Shown: in pieces, positions 1-7,168 of the stretch
Position numbering within the stretch: position 1 is the first letter of the stretch
How the letters are laid out: every line of letters begins with the position of its first letter
From: Palsa-147 sp036513895
GTDB lineage: Bacteria > Acidobacteriota > Terriglobia > Acidiferrales > UBA7541
Assembly: GCA_036513895.1 (NCBI GenBank)
Contig: DATBYF010000022.1
Span: 1-24,004 of the forward strand
Length of the DNA: 24,004 nucleotides
Direction: 5' to 3'
Notes under the pieces: generated by a model
Told to the model about the DNA's origin: nothing
The model's database searches: none
The model's input: only the letters and a program-made list of their open reading frames with translations
Program-made: the position numbers and the translations under genes

Positions 1-372
<372 letters not shown>

Positions 373-598
373 AAAACTTTCCTAACGCGAGGACCCGATG
401 AGGGTCCGAGCCCTGAGGAGCATCGCGACGAAGGGCTGTCGCATTGATCCTCCGGGTTCTGTGCTAGGCAAGGTTCAATCCTTTCAGCATTTTCACTCGA
501 ACAGATTTGCGTCGCCAACTTCCTTCAGTTTCTTTTCAAATCTCGCGCTTCGAGATTTGAAGATTTCGACACGAGTTTTCTCGCGTCGAGTTCAAATT
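373..598 (+). other. 23S-5S internal transcribed spacer with hairpins
   Basis: This 226-nt spacer has no gene. It contains several inverted repeats: GGACCC/GGGTCC at 391-407 (5-nt loop); a perfect 11-bp stem TTCAAATCTCG/CGAGATTTGAA at 535-561 with a 5-nt CGCTT loop; and a near-perfect stem around 566-589 (TCGACACGAG / CTCGCGTCGA with a TTTT loop and one mismatch). In rRNA operons such stems are often RNase III or other processing sites for 23S 3' and 5S 5' maturation. That role is inference here. Confidence 0.6.
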
Positions 599-691
<93 letters not shown>

Positions 692-716
<25 letters not shown>

Positions 717-769
717 TTAAAATCGAAAGGCCGCTCCGATTCGTCGGGGCGGCCTTTTTGTTTTTTGGC
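692..769 (+). repeat. Direct repeat copy 1: 5S 3' end plus terminator
   Basis: This is the left, functional copy of a roughly 78-bp direct repeat. It covers the last 25 nt of 5S rRNA, the linker and the whole terminator. It matches 1355-1431 at roughly 85-90% identity by eye, with a handful of substitutions and small indels. The two copies bracket the hicBA genes like the attL/attR of an element targeting an RNA gene 3' end. That interpretation is inference. Confidence 0.85.
726..766 (+). terminator. Intrinsic terminator of the rRNA operon
   Basis: A 14-bp stem pairs AAAGGCCGCTCCGA (726-739) with TCGGGGCGGCCTTT (744-757), with one G-T wobble and a 4-nt loop. It runs directly into a T-rich tract (755-766, interrupted by one G). 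The position, 10 nt after 5S rRNA, is ideal for ending the rRNA transcript. Confidence 0.95.
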
Positions 770-881
770 AGCATCGATCGATTGCCTTACTCACGGTCCT
801 GTGATTTCGGGAACTTGTAGAGAACCAACTCTCTCAAACGGTAATTGAGGTAGTGATAGAATAGGCTGAAGTGGGTGCAAT

Positions 882-1097
882 GTGAAAAACGGCCGCAAAG
901 TTACGGTTTTGATCGAACGGGACGAAGACGGCCACTACGTGGCGTCGGTTCCCGCCATCCGCGGATGCCATACGCAGGCAAAGAATCTTGACGCGTTAAT
1001 GAAACGCATTCGCGAAGCGATTGAACTCTGCCTCGAAACCGACACCGAAGAACCCGACAATCTCGAACTCATAGGCATTCAGCAAATCACCGTATGA
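882..1097 (+). CDS. hicB: HicB-family antitoxin (short form)
   Basis: A 71-aa protein of the HicB type II antitoxin family, which binds and neutralises the HicA mRNA interferase. The N-terminal partial RNase H-like fold is recognisable: a KVTVLIERDEDGHYVASVP strand-hairpin-strand (residues 6-24), GCHTQ (28-32) and helix LMKRIREAIELCLE (39-52). There is no C-terminal HTH or ribbon-helix-helix DNA-binding domain, so autoregulation through this protein alone is uncertain. The start is GTG at 882. An overlapping ATG two bases earlier is out of frame and closes at once. The stop overlaps the start of the HicA reading frame (ATGA), the translational coupling usual for hicBA. The genes sit between two copies of the 5S tail. 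Family call is firm; whether the pair is active is doubtful because hicA is broken. Confidence 0.85.
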   Translation: MKNGRKVTVLIERDEDGHYVASVPAIRGCHTQAKNLDALMKRIREAIELCLETDTEEPDNLELIGIQQITV

Positions 1098-1319
1098 CAC
1101 GCCTCCCGCGCCTGACGGGAAAGCAACTACTGAAGGCACTCCAGAGAGCAGGCTTCAGAGTCGCTCGGATCCGCGGCAGTTCATCACTTCGTGCAACACG
1201 CCGATGGTCGCGTGACAACAGTTCCAGTCCACGCCGGTGAGATGATTGGTCCCGGCCTTCTACGCTCCATCCTGCGCGATCTCGACATGAGCTTAGAGCA
1301 GTTGAATGAACTCCTGTGA
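1094..1319 (+). pseudogene. hicA: HicA toxin (mRNA interferase), frameshifted
   Basis: HicA toxins are small dsRBD-fold ribonucleases that cut mRNA and are neutralised by HicB. The frame opening at ATG 1094 reads MTRLPRLTGKQLLKALQRAG and onward to IRGS. The expected continuation HHFVQHADGRVTTVPVHAGE and the rest of a normal HicA, ending LEQLNELL, appears only one frame over, from 1182 to the TGA at 1317-1319. One extra base, most simply one of the two T's at 1180-1181, separates the frames. The break lies exactly between G-S and the first His of the G-S-H-H motif that carries the catalytic histidine. As read, the product would be a nonfunctional out-of-frame peptide. It could be a natural inactivation that detoxifies the locus or a sequencing error; the reassembled family identity is clear either way. 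Confidence 0.85.
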
Positions 1320-1354
1320 AACCTTGCAATAGCGGCTGGATGAAAGCTGAAGGA

Positions 1355-1431
1355 GCGGGAACGTAGCTCGCTGCCAGGATTAGAATTCAGAGGGCCGTTC
1401 CGATCGTCGGGGCGGCCTTTTTATTTCCGGC
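1355..1431 (+). repeat. Direct repeat copy 2: degenerate 5S 3' end plus terminator
   Basis: This is a second copy of the tail of the rRNA operon. GCGGGAACGTAGCTCGCTGCCAGGATTA at 1355-1382 matches 5S positions 692-719 with one mismatch, followed by a slightly diverged linker and terminator matching 720-769. Similarity may start a little earlier (about 1347 against 681). No upstream 5S body is present, so this is a fragment and not a second 5S gene. It closes the hicBA segment on the right. Confidence 0.88.
1391..1426 (+). terminator. Intrinsic terminator (duplicated rRNA type) after hicBA
   Basis: GGCCGTTCCGA (1393-1403) pairs with TCGGGGCGGCC (1407-1417), with two G-T wobbles and a very short loop, and is followed by TTTTTATTT. 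It derives from the duplicated 5S terminator and would stop transcription coming through hicBA before it enters the opposing anti-sigma gene. Confidence 0.8.
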
Positions 1432-1442
1432 GGCGCAAAGGT

Positions 1443-1874
1443 TCACGCCACTGTCGACCTCAGCCGTCTCCTCAGCAAGAGATATCCCGTCCAAAACACG
1501 ATCGCGAGTACAACGCACACGCCCATCTCCATCGGCGCGCTCTGGAGCAAGAAATGAAATTCGTTAATATGTGCGCCGGTTGTGGAAATTTCAAAGCTGG
1601 CGGAAATGGACGTGAAAAAGATCGCGAATCCCAGTAGCCATTTCTGCCAGCCCAGCAGGCTTTTCGTTCGGCGAAATGCCTTTAGCTCCAGCTCCGGTGG
1701 CAGCGTCGCGGGAGTGGCCTTGTTCAAGTTCTCCACCCACTGGCTCCGCAGCTTCTGCGCGAGCTCCGGGTCCTGCTTCATGTAATTCTCCACCAGCTCT
1801 TTCGTCGCCGCGCTCGCTTCGCCCGAAAGATATACCGGCAGCAAGTCCAAGATCACGTCGCGTGTCACCGTCAT
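1443..1874 (-). CDS. Membrane anti-sigma factor lacking the zinc motif
   Basis: A 143-aa protein encoded 11 nt downstream of the ECF sigma gene. The N-terminal part (about 1-45: VILDLLPVYLSGEAS, then KELVENYMKQDPELAQKL) resembles the short helical anti-sigma domain that grips sigma regions 2 and 4. The HxxxCxxC zinc motif of ZAS proteins is absent: the only Cys lies in the second membrane segment. Two hydrophobic segments follow (about 77-95 and 113-135), then a basic tail (RRRLRS). The likely role is to hold the cognate sigma factor at the inner membrane until a signal releases it. The ATG at 1874 has a GGAG Shine-Dalgarno about 8 nt upstream. Identification rests on gene order plus the N-terminal pattern, so the function is probable but not proven. 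Confidence 0.7.
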   Translation of the reverse strand: MTVTRDVILDLLPVYLSGEASAATKELVENYMKQDPELAQKLRSQWVENLNKATPATLPPELELKAFRRTKSLLGWQKWLLGFAIFFTSISASFEISTTGAHINEFHFLLQSAPMEMGVCVVLAIVFWTGYLLLRRRLRSTVA

Positions 1875-1885
1875 CTCATCTTCTC

Positions 1886-2359
1886 CTATGCGTCCCGAAC
1901 CTTCAGCAGCACCAGCCGCGCTCTATGAATTTTCACTTTCACCGAAGCCAGAGACAGTCCCAGCGCCTGCGATATTTCTTCGTACGAGAGTCCTTCATTC
2001 GCCCGCATCAACAACGCCGCTCGGTCTTCTTCCGGCAATTGCTGCAGCGCCGCAAACACGGCGCGCAGTTCCGCACTCGCTCCCGCGCGTGCCTCAGGGC
2101 TAGCCGCCGGATCGCGCATCTCGTCGTTCAGCGCGACGTTCCGCGATTTCTTTCGCCAACTATGGCGGTAAAGATTCCGCGCGATCGTGAAGAGATACGC
2201 TTTCACCGTCGCTACTCGGATCGCTTCGGGCGAAGTCCATGCGCGCACAAATGTTTCCGATGTGATGTCCTCCGCTTCGCTTTTCTCACCCGAGAGATAC
2301 AGCGCAAAGCGGTACACATCTGGCGCGTATTTCTTGTACAGCTCTCCGAAGTCCGTCAT
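1886..2359 (-). CDS. RNA polymerase sigma factor, sigma-70 family, ECF subfamily
   Basis: A 157-aa protein with the two-domain layout of ECF sigma factors. Region 2 (about 1-75) has LYKKYAPDVYRFALYLSG, then EAEDITSETFVRAW and KAYLFTIARNLYRHSWRK, which melts and recognises the -10 element. Region 4 (about 100-152) has LQQLPEEDRAALLMRANEGLS, then YEEISQALGLSLASVKVKIHRAR, the HTH for the -35 element. There is no extra C-terminal domain. The ATG at 2359 has no strong Shine-Dalgarno. It is followed 11 nt later by the membrane anti-sigma gene, and a CPBP protease gene lies 73 nt upstream on the same strand, so all three may be co-transcribed. Target promoters cannot be named from the sequence. Confidence 0.95.
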   Translation of the reverse strand: MTDFGELYKKYAPDVYRFALYLSGEKSEAEDITSETFVRAWTSPEAIRVATVKAYLFTIARNLYRHSWRKKSRNVALNDEMRDPAASPEARAGASAELRAVFAALQQLPEEDRAALLMRANEGLSYEEISQALGLSLASVKVKIHRARLVLLKVRDA

Positions 2360-2432
2360 CTGGCCGCCACGACATGAGTAATCCCGACCGCGCGAACATT
2401 TATGCCAGGCTGCGGCTTCTCATCGCGCCGCA

Positions 2433-3155
2433 TTAGATTCCGAAGATGCCGCTCAAAATGTCTGACCATGCATGCGCCATCATGCCGGGGCGCAAGCTGT
2501 TGCGCCAGATGGCGAGCAATCCAAACATCGCGCCAAAGATGGCAATCTTCACGCACGCTTCGATGCCCTGATACCCATGAGAGATCCCGAACAGCGCGGC
2601 CTGCAGAAACAGTGCAATCCATCGGCTATGCGCGAGCACTTCGAATTGTTTCTGGAAATAGCCGCGAAAGACCAGTTCTTCGCAGATCCCCGCGCTGATG
2701 GATACGCCGATCCACAGCAGGATTTCAAGGAATCGTTGCGGCAGCAACGGCTGGATCGAGACAGCATGCTCGTGCCCTATCCAGAGCGTCCATGCGTGCT
2801 CGAAAATCTTCCAAATCGCCCAGATTCCCAGTGCCAGACCCGCGTCAAGCAGAACGTCTTTCGCACTGCTCCATCGCCCGCCGATCAGATCGCGAAGTCG
2901 CTTTCCCGTTTTTTTCAGGCCGGCCCTCCAAACGAAAATAAAGAGCCCCCACTCCGCGGCGATGAGCGAAAGGTACAGCGGAATTATATTCGTATGCTGC
3001 GGCAAGGCGCCGGCTTGCGAGCGCGCGTGCCTTTGAAAGAGTGCTCCAGCTACTGTTAGGCTCAAGAATAATGCTACGAGCAGGGCCGTGTGCCACCACG
3101 GGGCGATTGGCTTTTCGGTTGAAGTTTCAAATCTCGGCGCCGCAATTGTCGTCAT
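2433..3155 (-). CDS. CPBP family intramembrane glutamic endopeptidase
   Basis: A 240-aa polytopic membrane protein of the CPBP (Abi/CaaX protease, Rce1-like) family. The conserved motifs are all present: EExxxR at 159-164 (EELVFR), FxxxH at 189-193 (FGISH), and a final HxxxD at 228-232 (HAWSD), which form the intramembrane catalytic site. About seven hydrophobic segments can be seen (near 22-40, 58-76, 100-118, 142-158, 178-192, 200-216). The ATG at 3155 has an AGG Shine-Dalgarno 4 nt upstream. Bacterial relatives take part in peptide processing, bacteriocin immunity or regulated proteolysis. Its place just upstream of an ECF sigma/anti-sigma pair raises the possibility that it helps degrade the anti-sigma factor; this is inference only. 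A second CPBP gene lies at 22578. Confidence 0.9.
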   Translation of the reverse strand: MTTIAAPRFETSTEKPIAPWWHTALLVALFLSLTVAGALFQRHARSQAGALPQHTNIIPLYLSLIAAEWGLFIFVWRAGLKKTGKRLRDLIGGRWSSAKDVLLDAGLALGIWAIWKIFEHAWTLWIGHEHAVSIQPLLPQRFLEILLWIGVSISAGICEELVFRGYFQKQFEVLAHSRWIALFLQAALFGISHGYQGIEACVKIAIFGAMFGLLAIWRNSLRPGMMAHAWSDILSGIFGI

Positions 3156-3391
3156 ATGACCTCGTCAACACGCGAAGCGAACCCACTGACTAATCGACGA
3201 AATTCCGATTGTTAGACTTGTAGGTTCGCTCTCGTAATAGGTATCCACGACTTGCCAAAAAGTTACAGGATGTATTGCCGGCGAGTACTAATTGCAGACT
3301 CCCACCCTCGCTGTGCTAACGTGGCTCGGTTTTTGGGCCGGGCGGGTAATTTCGGCAAAGCGAACGCAACGTCTCCTGCGGCGGAGGGAAT
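3156..3391. other. Divergent intergenic region, no gene
   Basis: 236 nt between the CPBP gene (minus) and the RidA gene (plus). It must hold promoters for both directions, but no convincing -35/-10 pair was found. A purine-rich GGAGG at 3383-3387 lies 4 nt before the RidA start codon. Confidence 0.4.
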
Positions 3392-3844
3392 ATGACAGCG
3401 ACAAAGAAACGGAAGGGCAAATCGGCGCGGCAGCCCACAAAATCCGGCGCGAACGGCCGATCAAGCCATCGGCTTGAATACTTCAGCACGCCCAAGCCTG
3501 TCCCGTTACCCTTTAGCGATGCCGTCCGCGTTGGGAATTTAATTTACGTGTCGGGCCAGCTTGGCACGGATGAAAATCTGAAGCTGGCACCGGGCGGCGT
3601 TCTTGCCGAAACCCACCGCGCTCTCGAAAACATCAGCGTGATTCTGAAGCGCAGCGGCTCGTCGCTCGATCACGTGGTTAAGTGCACCGTGATACTCGCG
3701 GACATGAGCGAGTGGGACGCGATGAACACGGTTTACGGCACGTTCTTCCCAAAGAATCGGATGCCCGCACGCAGCGCGTTTGCCGGCACAGGCCTGGCGC
3801 TCGACGCGCGGATCGAAATTGAGTGCGTCGCCGCGGTGAAATAG
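3392..3844 (+). CDS. RidA family (YjgF/YER057c/UK114) protein
   Basis: 150 aa, about 25 longer than typical RidA (around 125-130 aa) because of a basic, disordered N-terminal extension (residues 1-27, rich in K, R, S). The family core follows: VGNLIYVSGQLG (47-58), ETHRALENI (73-81), NTVYGTFFP (112-120), PARSAF with the substrate-binding arginine R127, and IEIE (141-144) with the expected glutamate E144. RidA enzymes hydrolyse reactive enamine/imine intermediates from PLP enzymes and so prevent damage by 2-aminoacrylate. Because Arg and Glu are kept, deaminase activity is plausible, but the substrate is uncertain: many Rid paralogs act elsewhere. Good Shine-Dalgarno GGAGG at 3383-3387. It precedes a secreted M20 peptidase and proline dehydrogenase, which fits amino-acid catabolism. 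Confidence 0.9.
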   Translation: MTATKKRKGKSARQPTKSGANGRSSHRLEYFSTPKPVPLPFSDAVRVGNLIYVSGQLGTDENLKLAPGGVLAETHRALENISVILKRSGSSLDHVVKCTVILADMSEWDAMNTVYGTFFPKNRMPARSAFAGTGLALDARIEIECVAAVK

Positions 3845-3929
3845 TAAAAACACTTATGTATCTGAGAGCCAGATTCATTCTCAATCCGGCGCGAAGCTCG
3901 CCATGTTACGTGGCGGCAAGCTCGACTCT

Positions 3930-3957
3930 TTGATACATTCTTGCGGCACGATAAATT
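3930..3957 (+). promoter_or_regulatory. Possible sigma-70 promoter of the M20 peptidase gene
   Basis: TTGATA (3930-3935) and TAAATT (3952-3957) are separated by 16 nt and lie 17 nt upstream of the chosen ATG at 3975. The -35 and -10 each match the consensus at about 4 of 6 bases. Just upstream, CGCCA/TGGCG (3899-3915) forms a small inverted repeat. This is a motif-level suggestion only, and it would exclude the upstream in-frame ATG at 3903. Confidence 0.3.
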
Positions 3958-3974
3958 CAAATCGCCGGGAAAAT

Positions 3975-5402
3975 ATGAAGACGAAATTTGTTCTGTTTGC
4001 AATCTTTGCAACTAGCCTAGCCATCGGATTGACCCTCGGCGCACGTTCCAGCCGCGCGCAAGCGGATTCGTCCACACGGCAGATGGCGCATGACATTTTC
4101 AAGCAGCTCATCGAGATCAACACTACAGATTCGGTGGGCAACACGACAACAGCCGCTGATGCAATGGCGGCGTGGCTACGCGGCGCGGGGTTCACCGGCG
4201 ATGATGTCCAAGTGCTTGGGCCCAATCCGCGCAAAGGCAATCTCGTCGCGCGAATTCACGGCACCGGCGCGCGCAAGCCGATCCTCTTCATCTGCCATCT
4301 TGATGTTGTCGAAGCGCACCGCGAAGACTGGAGCATGGACCCATTCCAGTTCATCGAGAAGGATGGCTACTTCTACGGCCGCGGCACGGAGGACATCAAG
4401 GAAGGCGACGCGCTACTCGTCACCACCTTCATCCGCATGAAAAAAGAAGGTTACCGGCCGGATCGCGATTTGATTCTCGCGTTGACCGCCGATGAAGAAG
4501 GCGGCGATTTCAACGGCGTGGATTGGCTGCTGAACAATCATCGTGAATTGATCGACGCGGATTTCGTAATCAATCCCGACGCGGGCGATTTCGAAATGGA
4601 TAAGGGGAAAAAGCTCGCAGTAGGAATTCAGGCCAGCGAAAAACTTTACCAGGACTACGACGTGAAAGTAGAGAACCCGGGCGGGCATAGCTCGCTGCCC
4701 CGGCCCGACAACGCGATTTATGAGCTTGCCGGCGGGCTGTTACGTCTCGAGCGCACCCAATTCCCATTCGAGCTCAATGACGTGACGCGCGGATATTTCG
4801 CCCGCGAAGCGGACATCGTCGGCGGCGCGACGGGCGCGGACATGAAGGCGATCCTCGAGACGCCGCCCAACAGGGATGCGATCAAGCGCCTTTCGCAGGT
4901 GCCTTATTACAACTCGCGCATGCGCACGACCTGCGTGGCCACGCGCGTGGAAGCCGGCCACGCGAACAACGCACTCGCGGGCACAGCGCGCGCCAACGTG
5001 AATTGCCGCATCCTGCCGGGGCATTCGCCCGAGGAAATTCAGCAGGCGCTCATACGGATCATGGCCGATCCGAAAATTACTATCGCGCCCTCGACCGTTC
5101 TTGGTGGCTCAACGCGACCCAATCCTCCATCGCCGTTGCGGCCGGATGTGATCGGCGCAATTCAACACGTCGCTGCGCAGATGTGGCCCGGCGTGCCGGT
5201 GGTGCCCGTGATGGATGCGGGAGCGAGCGACGGGGCAATTACGCGCGGATTCGGCATGCCGACGTACGGCGTCCCTGGCGTTTTCATTGATATCAATGAC
5301 GATCGTTCGCACGGGCGCGATGAGCGGCTTCCGGTTGCCTCATTTTATGAAGGTGTCGATTTCTACTATCACTTCATCCAGGTACTCAGCTCGCCGCAAT
5401 AG
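3975..5402 (+). CDS. Secreted M20/M25/M40 family metallopeptidase
   Basis: 475 aa from the chosen start. The first 30 residues form a signal peptide (MKTK, hydrophobic 5-21, ARSSRAQA cleavage region). An in-frame ATG 72 nt upstream (3903) would bury it, so 3975, with GGGA just upstream, is preferred. Dinuclear-zinc M20 motifs are complete: HLD at 108-110, the bridging Asp in GRGTED (140), the catalytic pair EE at 174-175, NPDAG near 200-204, and the late His in DRSHGRDE (about 446). The central dimerisation lid domain follows GGHSSLPRPDNA. M20 enzymes are aminoacyl hydrolases (carboxypeptidase, dipeptidase or deacylase); the exact substrate cannot be read. It probably acts in the periplasm on peptides, upstream of RidA-linked and proline catabolism. 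The next gene, proline dehydrogenase, starts 24 nt later and is probably co-transcribed. Confidence 0.92.
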   Translation: MKTKFVLFAIFATSLAIGLTLGARSSRAQADSSTRQMAHDIFKQLIEINTTDSVGNTTTAADAMAAWLRGAGFTGDDVQVLGPNPRKGNLVARIHGTGARKPILFICHLDVVEAHREDWSMDPFQFIEKDGYFYGRGTEDIKEGDALLVTTFIRMKKEGYRPDRDLILALTADEEGGDFNGVDWLLNNHRELIDADFVINPDAGDFEMDKGKKLAVGIQASEKLYQDYDVKVENPGGHSSLPRPDNAIYELAGGLLRLERTQFPFELNDVTRGYFAREADIVGGATGADMKAILETPPNRDAIKRLSQVPYYNSRMRTTCVATRVEAGHANNALAGTARANVNCRILPGHSPEEIQQALIRIMADPKITIAPSTVLGGSTRPNPPSPLRPDVIGAIQHVAAQMWPGVPVVPVMDAGASDGAITRGFGMPTYGVPGVFIDINDDRSHGRDERLPVASFYEGVDFYYHFIQVLSSPQ

Positions 5403-5426
5403 AAATCCATTGAGAGAAATACGCCG

Positions 5427-6356
5427 ATGAGTTGGGCGCGAACGTTGTTGCTCAAAGCGGCCCAAAATCGATGGCTCCGCGAGCGAGCGCCGCAATATTC
5501 GTTCGTCAAACGCGGCGTTGCGCGTTTCATGCCCGGCGAGTCGGTCGCGGATGCATTTCGCGCGGTGCGTGAGCTACAAGCCAAAGGCATCGGCGCGGTG
5601 CTCACAGCGCTTGGCGAAAATGTCGCCGATCGCAACGAAGCAGAAGCTGAAACTTCACACTATGCGGATGTTCTTGGGCAGATTTGGGTACAGCGCATTC
5701 CCGCCGAAATTTCCGTCAAACTCACGCATCTCGGCCTCGATCTCGACAAAGAATTCTGCTTCGCGAATCTCTCCCGCTTGATTGCAATCTCGCCGACCGG
5801 AAAAACTGTTTGGATTGATATGGAGCAGAGCAGCTATGTCGATGCCACGCTCGAAATCTACCGCCGCGCGCGAGAAGCGGGAGCGAATGTCGGCGTGTGC
5901 TTGCAGTCGTATCTGCGGCGAACCGAAGAAGACGTGCGAACTTTGTTACCGCTAGGCGGCGCGATTAGGTTGGTGAAGGGCGCTTACAACGAACCGCCAG
6001 AAGTTGCCTACCCGCACAAACGCGACGTGGACGAGAATTATTTTCGAATCGCGCAAATGTTGCTTGGCGAAGTCGGGCGGCGTGCCGGATTGCGCGCTGC
6101 CATCGCGACGCATGATATCCGGCTCATTGCACGCATTCAGGAGTGGGCCGCGGCTAACGGCCTCGCGAAGAATCAACTCGAATTTCAGATGCTTTATGGA
6201 ATCCAGCGAGCCGAGCAGTCGCGTTTAGCGGCAGAAGGTTGCCGCTCGCTAGTACTTGTAGCGTACGGCAAATATTGGTTCCCGTGGTACATGCGTCGCC
6301 TGGCTGAGCGCCCCGCTAACGTCTGGTTCCTCGCGCGCAATTTCTTCTCTCGCTAG
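5427..6356 (+). CDS. Proline dehydrogenase (monofunctional)
   Basis: A 309-aa flavoenzyme of the ProDH/PutA barrel family, which oxidises L-proline to delta-1-pyrroline-5-carboxylate with FAD. Motifs in order: SVKLTHLG (96-103), WIDMEQS (129-135), CLQSYLRR (158-165), RLVKGAY (181-187), ATHD (227-230), EFQMLYGI (252-259) and the C-terminal YGKYWFPWYMRRLAERPAN (280-298), whose two Arg bind the proline carboxylate. The length is that of a stand-alone ProDH and not bifunctional PutA. No P5C dehydrogenase gene is in the window, so that partner must be elsewhere. It follows the M20 peptidase by 24 nt, suggesting release and oxidation of proline from peptides. The ATG start with nearby purine-rich AGAGAAAT is acceptable. 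putA-type naming is avoided because it is monofunctional. Confidence 0.95.
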   Translation: MSWARTLLLKAAQNRWLRERAPQYSFVKRGVARFMPGESVADAFRAVRELQAKGIGAVLTALGENVADRNEAEAETSHYADVLGQIWVQRIPAEISVKLTHLGLDLDKEFCFANLSRLIAISPTGKTVWIDMEQSSYVDATLEIYRRAREAGANVGVCLQSYLRRTEEDVRTLLPLGGAIRLVKGAYNEPPEVAYPHKRDVDENYFRIAQMLLGEVGRRAGLRAAIATHDIRLIARIQEWAAANGLAKNQLEFQMLYGIQRAEQSRLAAEGCRSLVLVAYGKYWFPWYMRRLAERPANVWFLARNFFSR

Positions 6357-6370
6357 CTATAACGACTGTG

Positions 6371-6392
6371 GCCGCATCGATTTCCGTGCGGC
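6371..6392. terminator. Weak hairpin between convergent genes
   Basis: GCCGCA (6371-6376) and TGCGGC (6387-6392) form a perfect 6-bp stem with a 10-nt loop in the 47-nt gap between proline dehydrogenase and the convergent membrane-protein gene. No clear T tract follows on either strand, so termination is only possible. Confidence 0.3.
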
Positions 6393-6403
6393 ATTTAGCG
6401 AGT

Positions 6404-6979
6404 TCAGCGCTTCACAATCGCGGCCATGCCGAGGCCGGCGACGCCCCAACTAATCACCCAACTCCCGACGTGCGCGATCGTGTAGTTCGTCGGAAAGCCG
6501 TACCAATTCCAATACGACAAGTCGTAAATAACACCCGCGCTGATGCTGATGAGCAAGACGATCAGCACGCGGCTTCCGAACGTCGTCGACCCGGCGCCAA
6601 TTCCGAGAATCCAAGCGATGAGAAGTGCGGCGACGACATTAAACAAAAACTGGTTCAGCAACAGCTTGCCGAACTGAAGCTCAGTTCCCCCGGGGCTATA
6701 GATGAGTATTCCGGTCGGTCCTTGCTTGTAAGTCCCGAGATAGGCCGTCTGCGCAGCGGCCGCTTGCTCCTTCGACTGGCCGCCCATTGGGGGCGCTGCG
6801 GGGAAGAAATAAAATCCCGGATCGTGAATCGAAGCACGCATGGCAGCCTCGACGGCTCCCCCGCCCGGCATATTCTTGATGCCGATCTCGCCGAGGCCCG
6901 CCGCCATGTGCCAGATGAAGCCAACCAGAAAAACGAGCACTGCACCGACAAGGCCGCCCAGAATGATTCGCTTGGTCAT
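6404..6979 (-). CDS. Integral membrane protein of unknown function
   Basis: 191 aa and not assigned to a family that I can name. It has four clear hydrophobic segments: about 4-26 (starting RIILGGLVGAVLVF), 105-127 (FLFNVVAALLIAWILGIG), 136-155 (VLIVLLISISAGVIYDLSYW) and 170-189. Between the first and second lies a soluble region of about 75 residues rich in G, P and aromatics (PGFYFFPAAPPMGGQ, then SPGGTELQFGK). Conserved-looking aromatic clusters (YWNWYGFPTNYT, 155-166) precede the last helix. It lies convergent to proline dehydrogenase and 189 nt downstream of the ABC ATPase on the same strand, but it has no permease-like features. The ATG at 6979 follows an AGGAT-type Shine-Dalgarno. I have real confidence that it is a gene but none in its function. 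Confidence 0.75.
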   Translation of the reverse strand: MTKRIILGGLVGAVLVFLVGFIWHMAAGLGEIGIKNMPGGGAVEAAMRASIHDPGFYFFPAAPPMGGQSKEQAAAAQTAYLGTYKQGPTGILIYSPGGTELQFGKLLLNQFLFNVVAALLIAWILGIGAGSTTFGSRVLIVLLISISAGVIYDLSYWNWYGFPTNYTIAHVGSWVISWGVAGLGMAAIVKR

Positions 6980-7168
6980 GATAAATCCTCCGTGAATCTG
7001 CGGTACAAGCCAACTCTGCCCTAAGAAGGCTTTGCAGGGAGCAAAACGATGCGCTACAAAATCACTCTTGTGTACGGGATGTCAAGTGAATGAAAGAACG
7101 GTCGAGCGACGGAAATGCGGGCGATGGAAATCTAGGCTATGACGTTCGAGAGCTTGCGAGCTCAAGCG

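Noticed and set aside
1676..2377. 233-aa plus-strand frame across the sigma/anti-sigma genes
   Set aside because: Low-complexity Pro/Arg/Ser composition and antisense to two well-supported genes.
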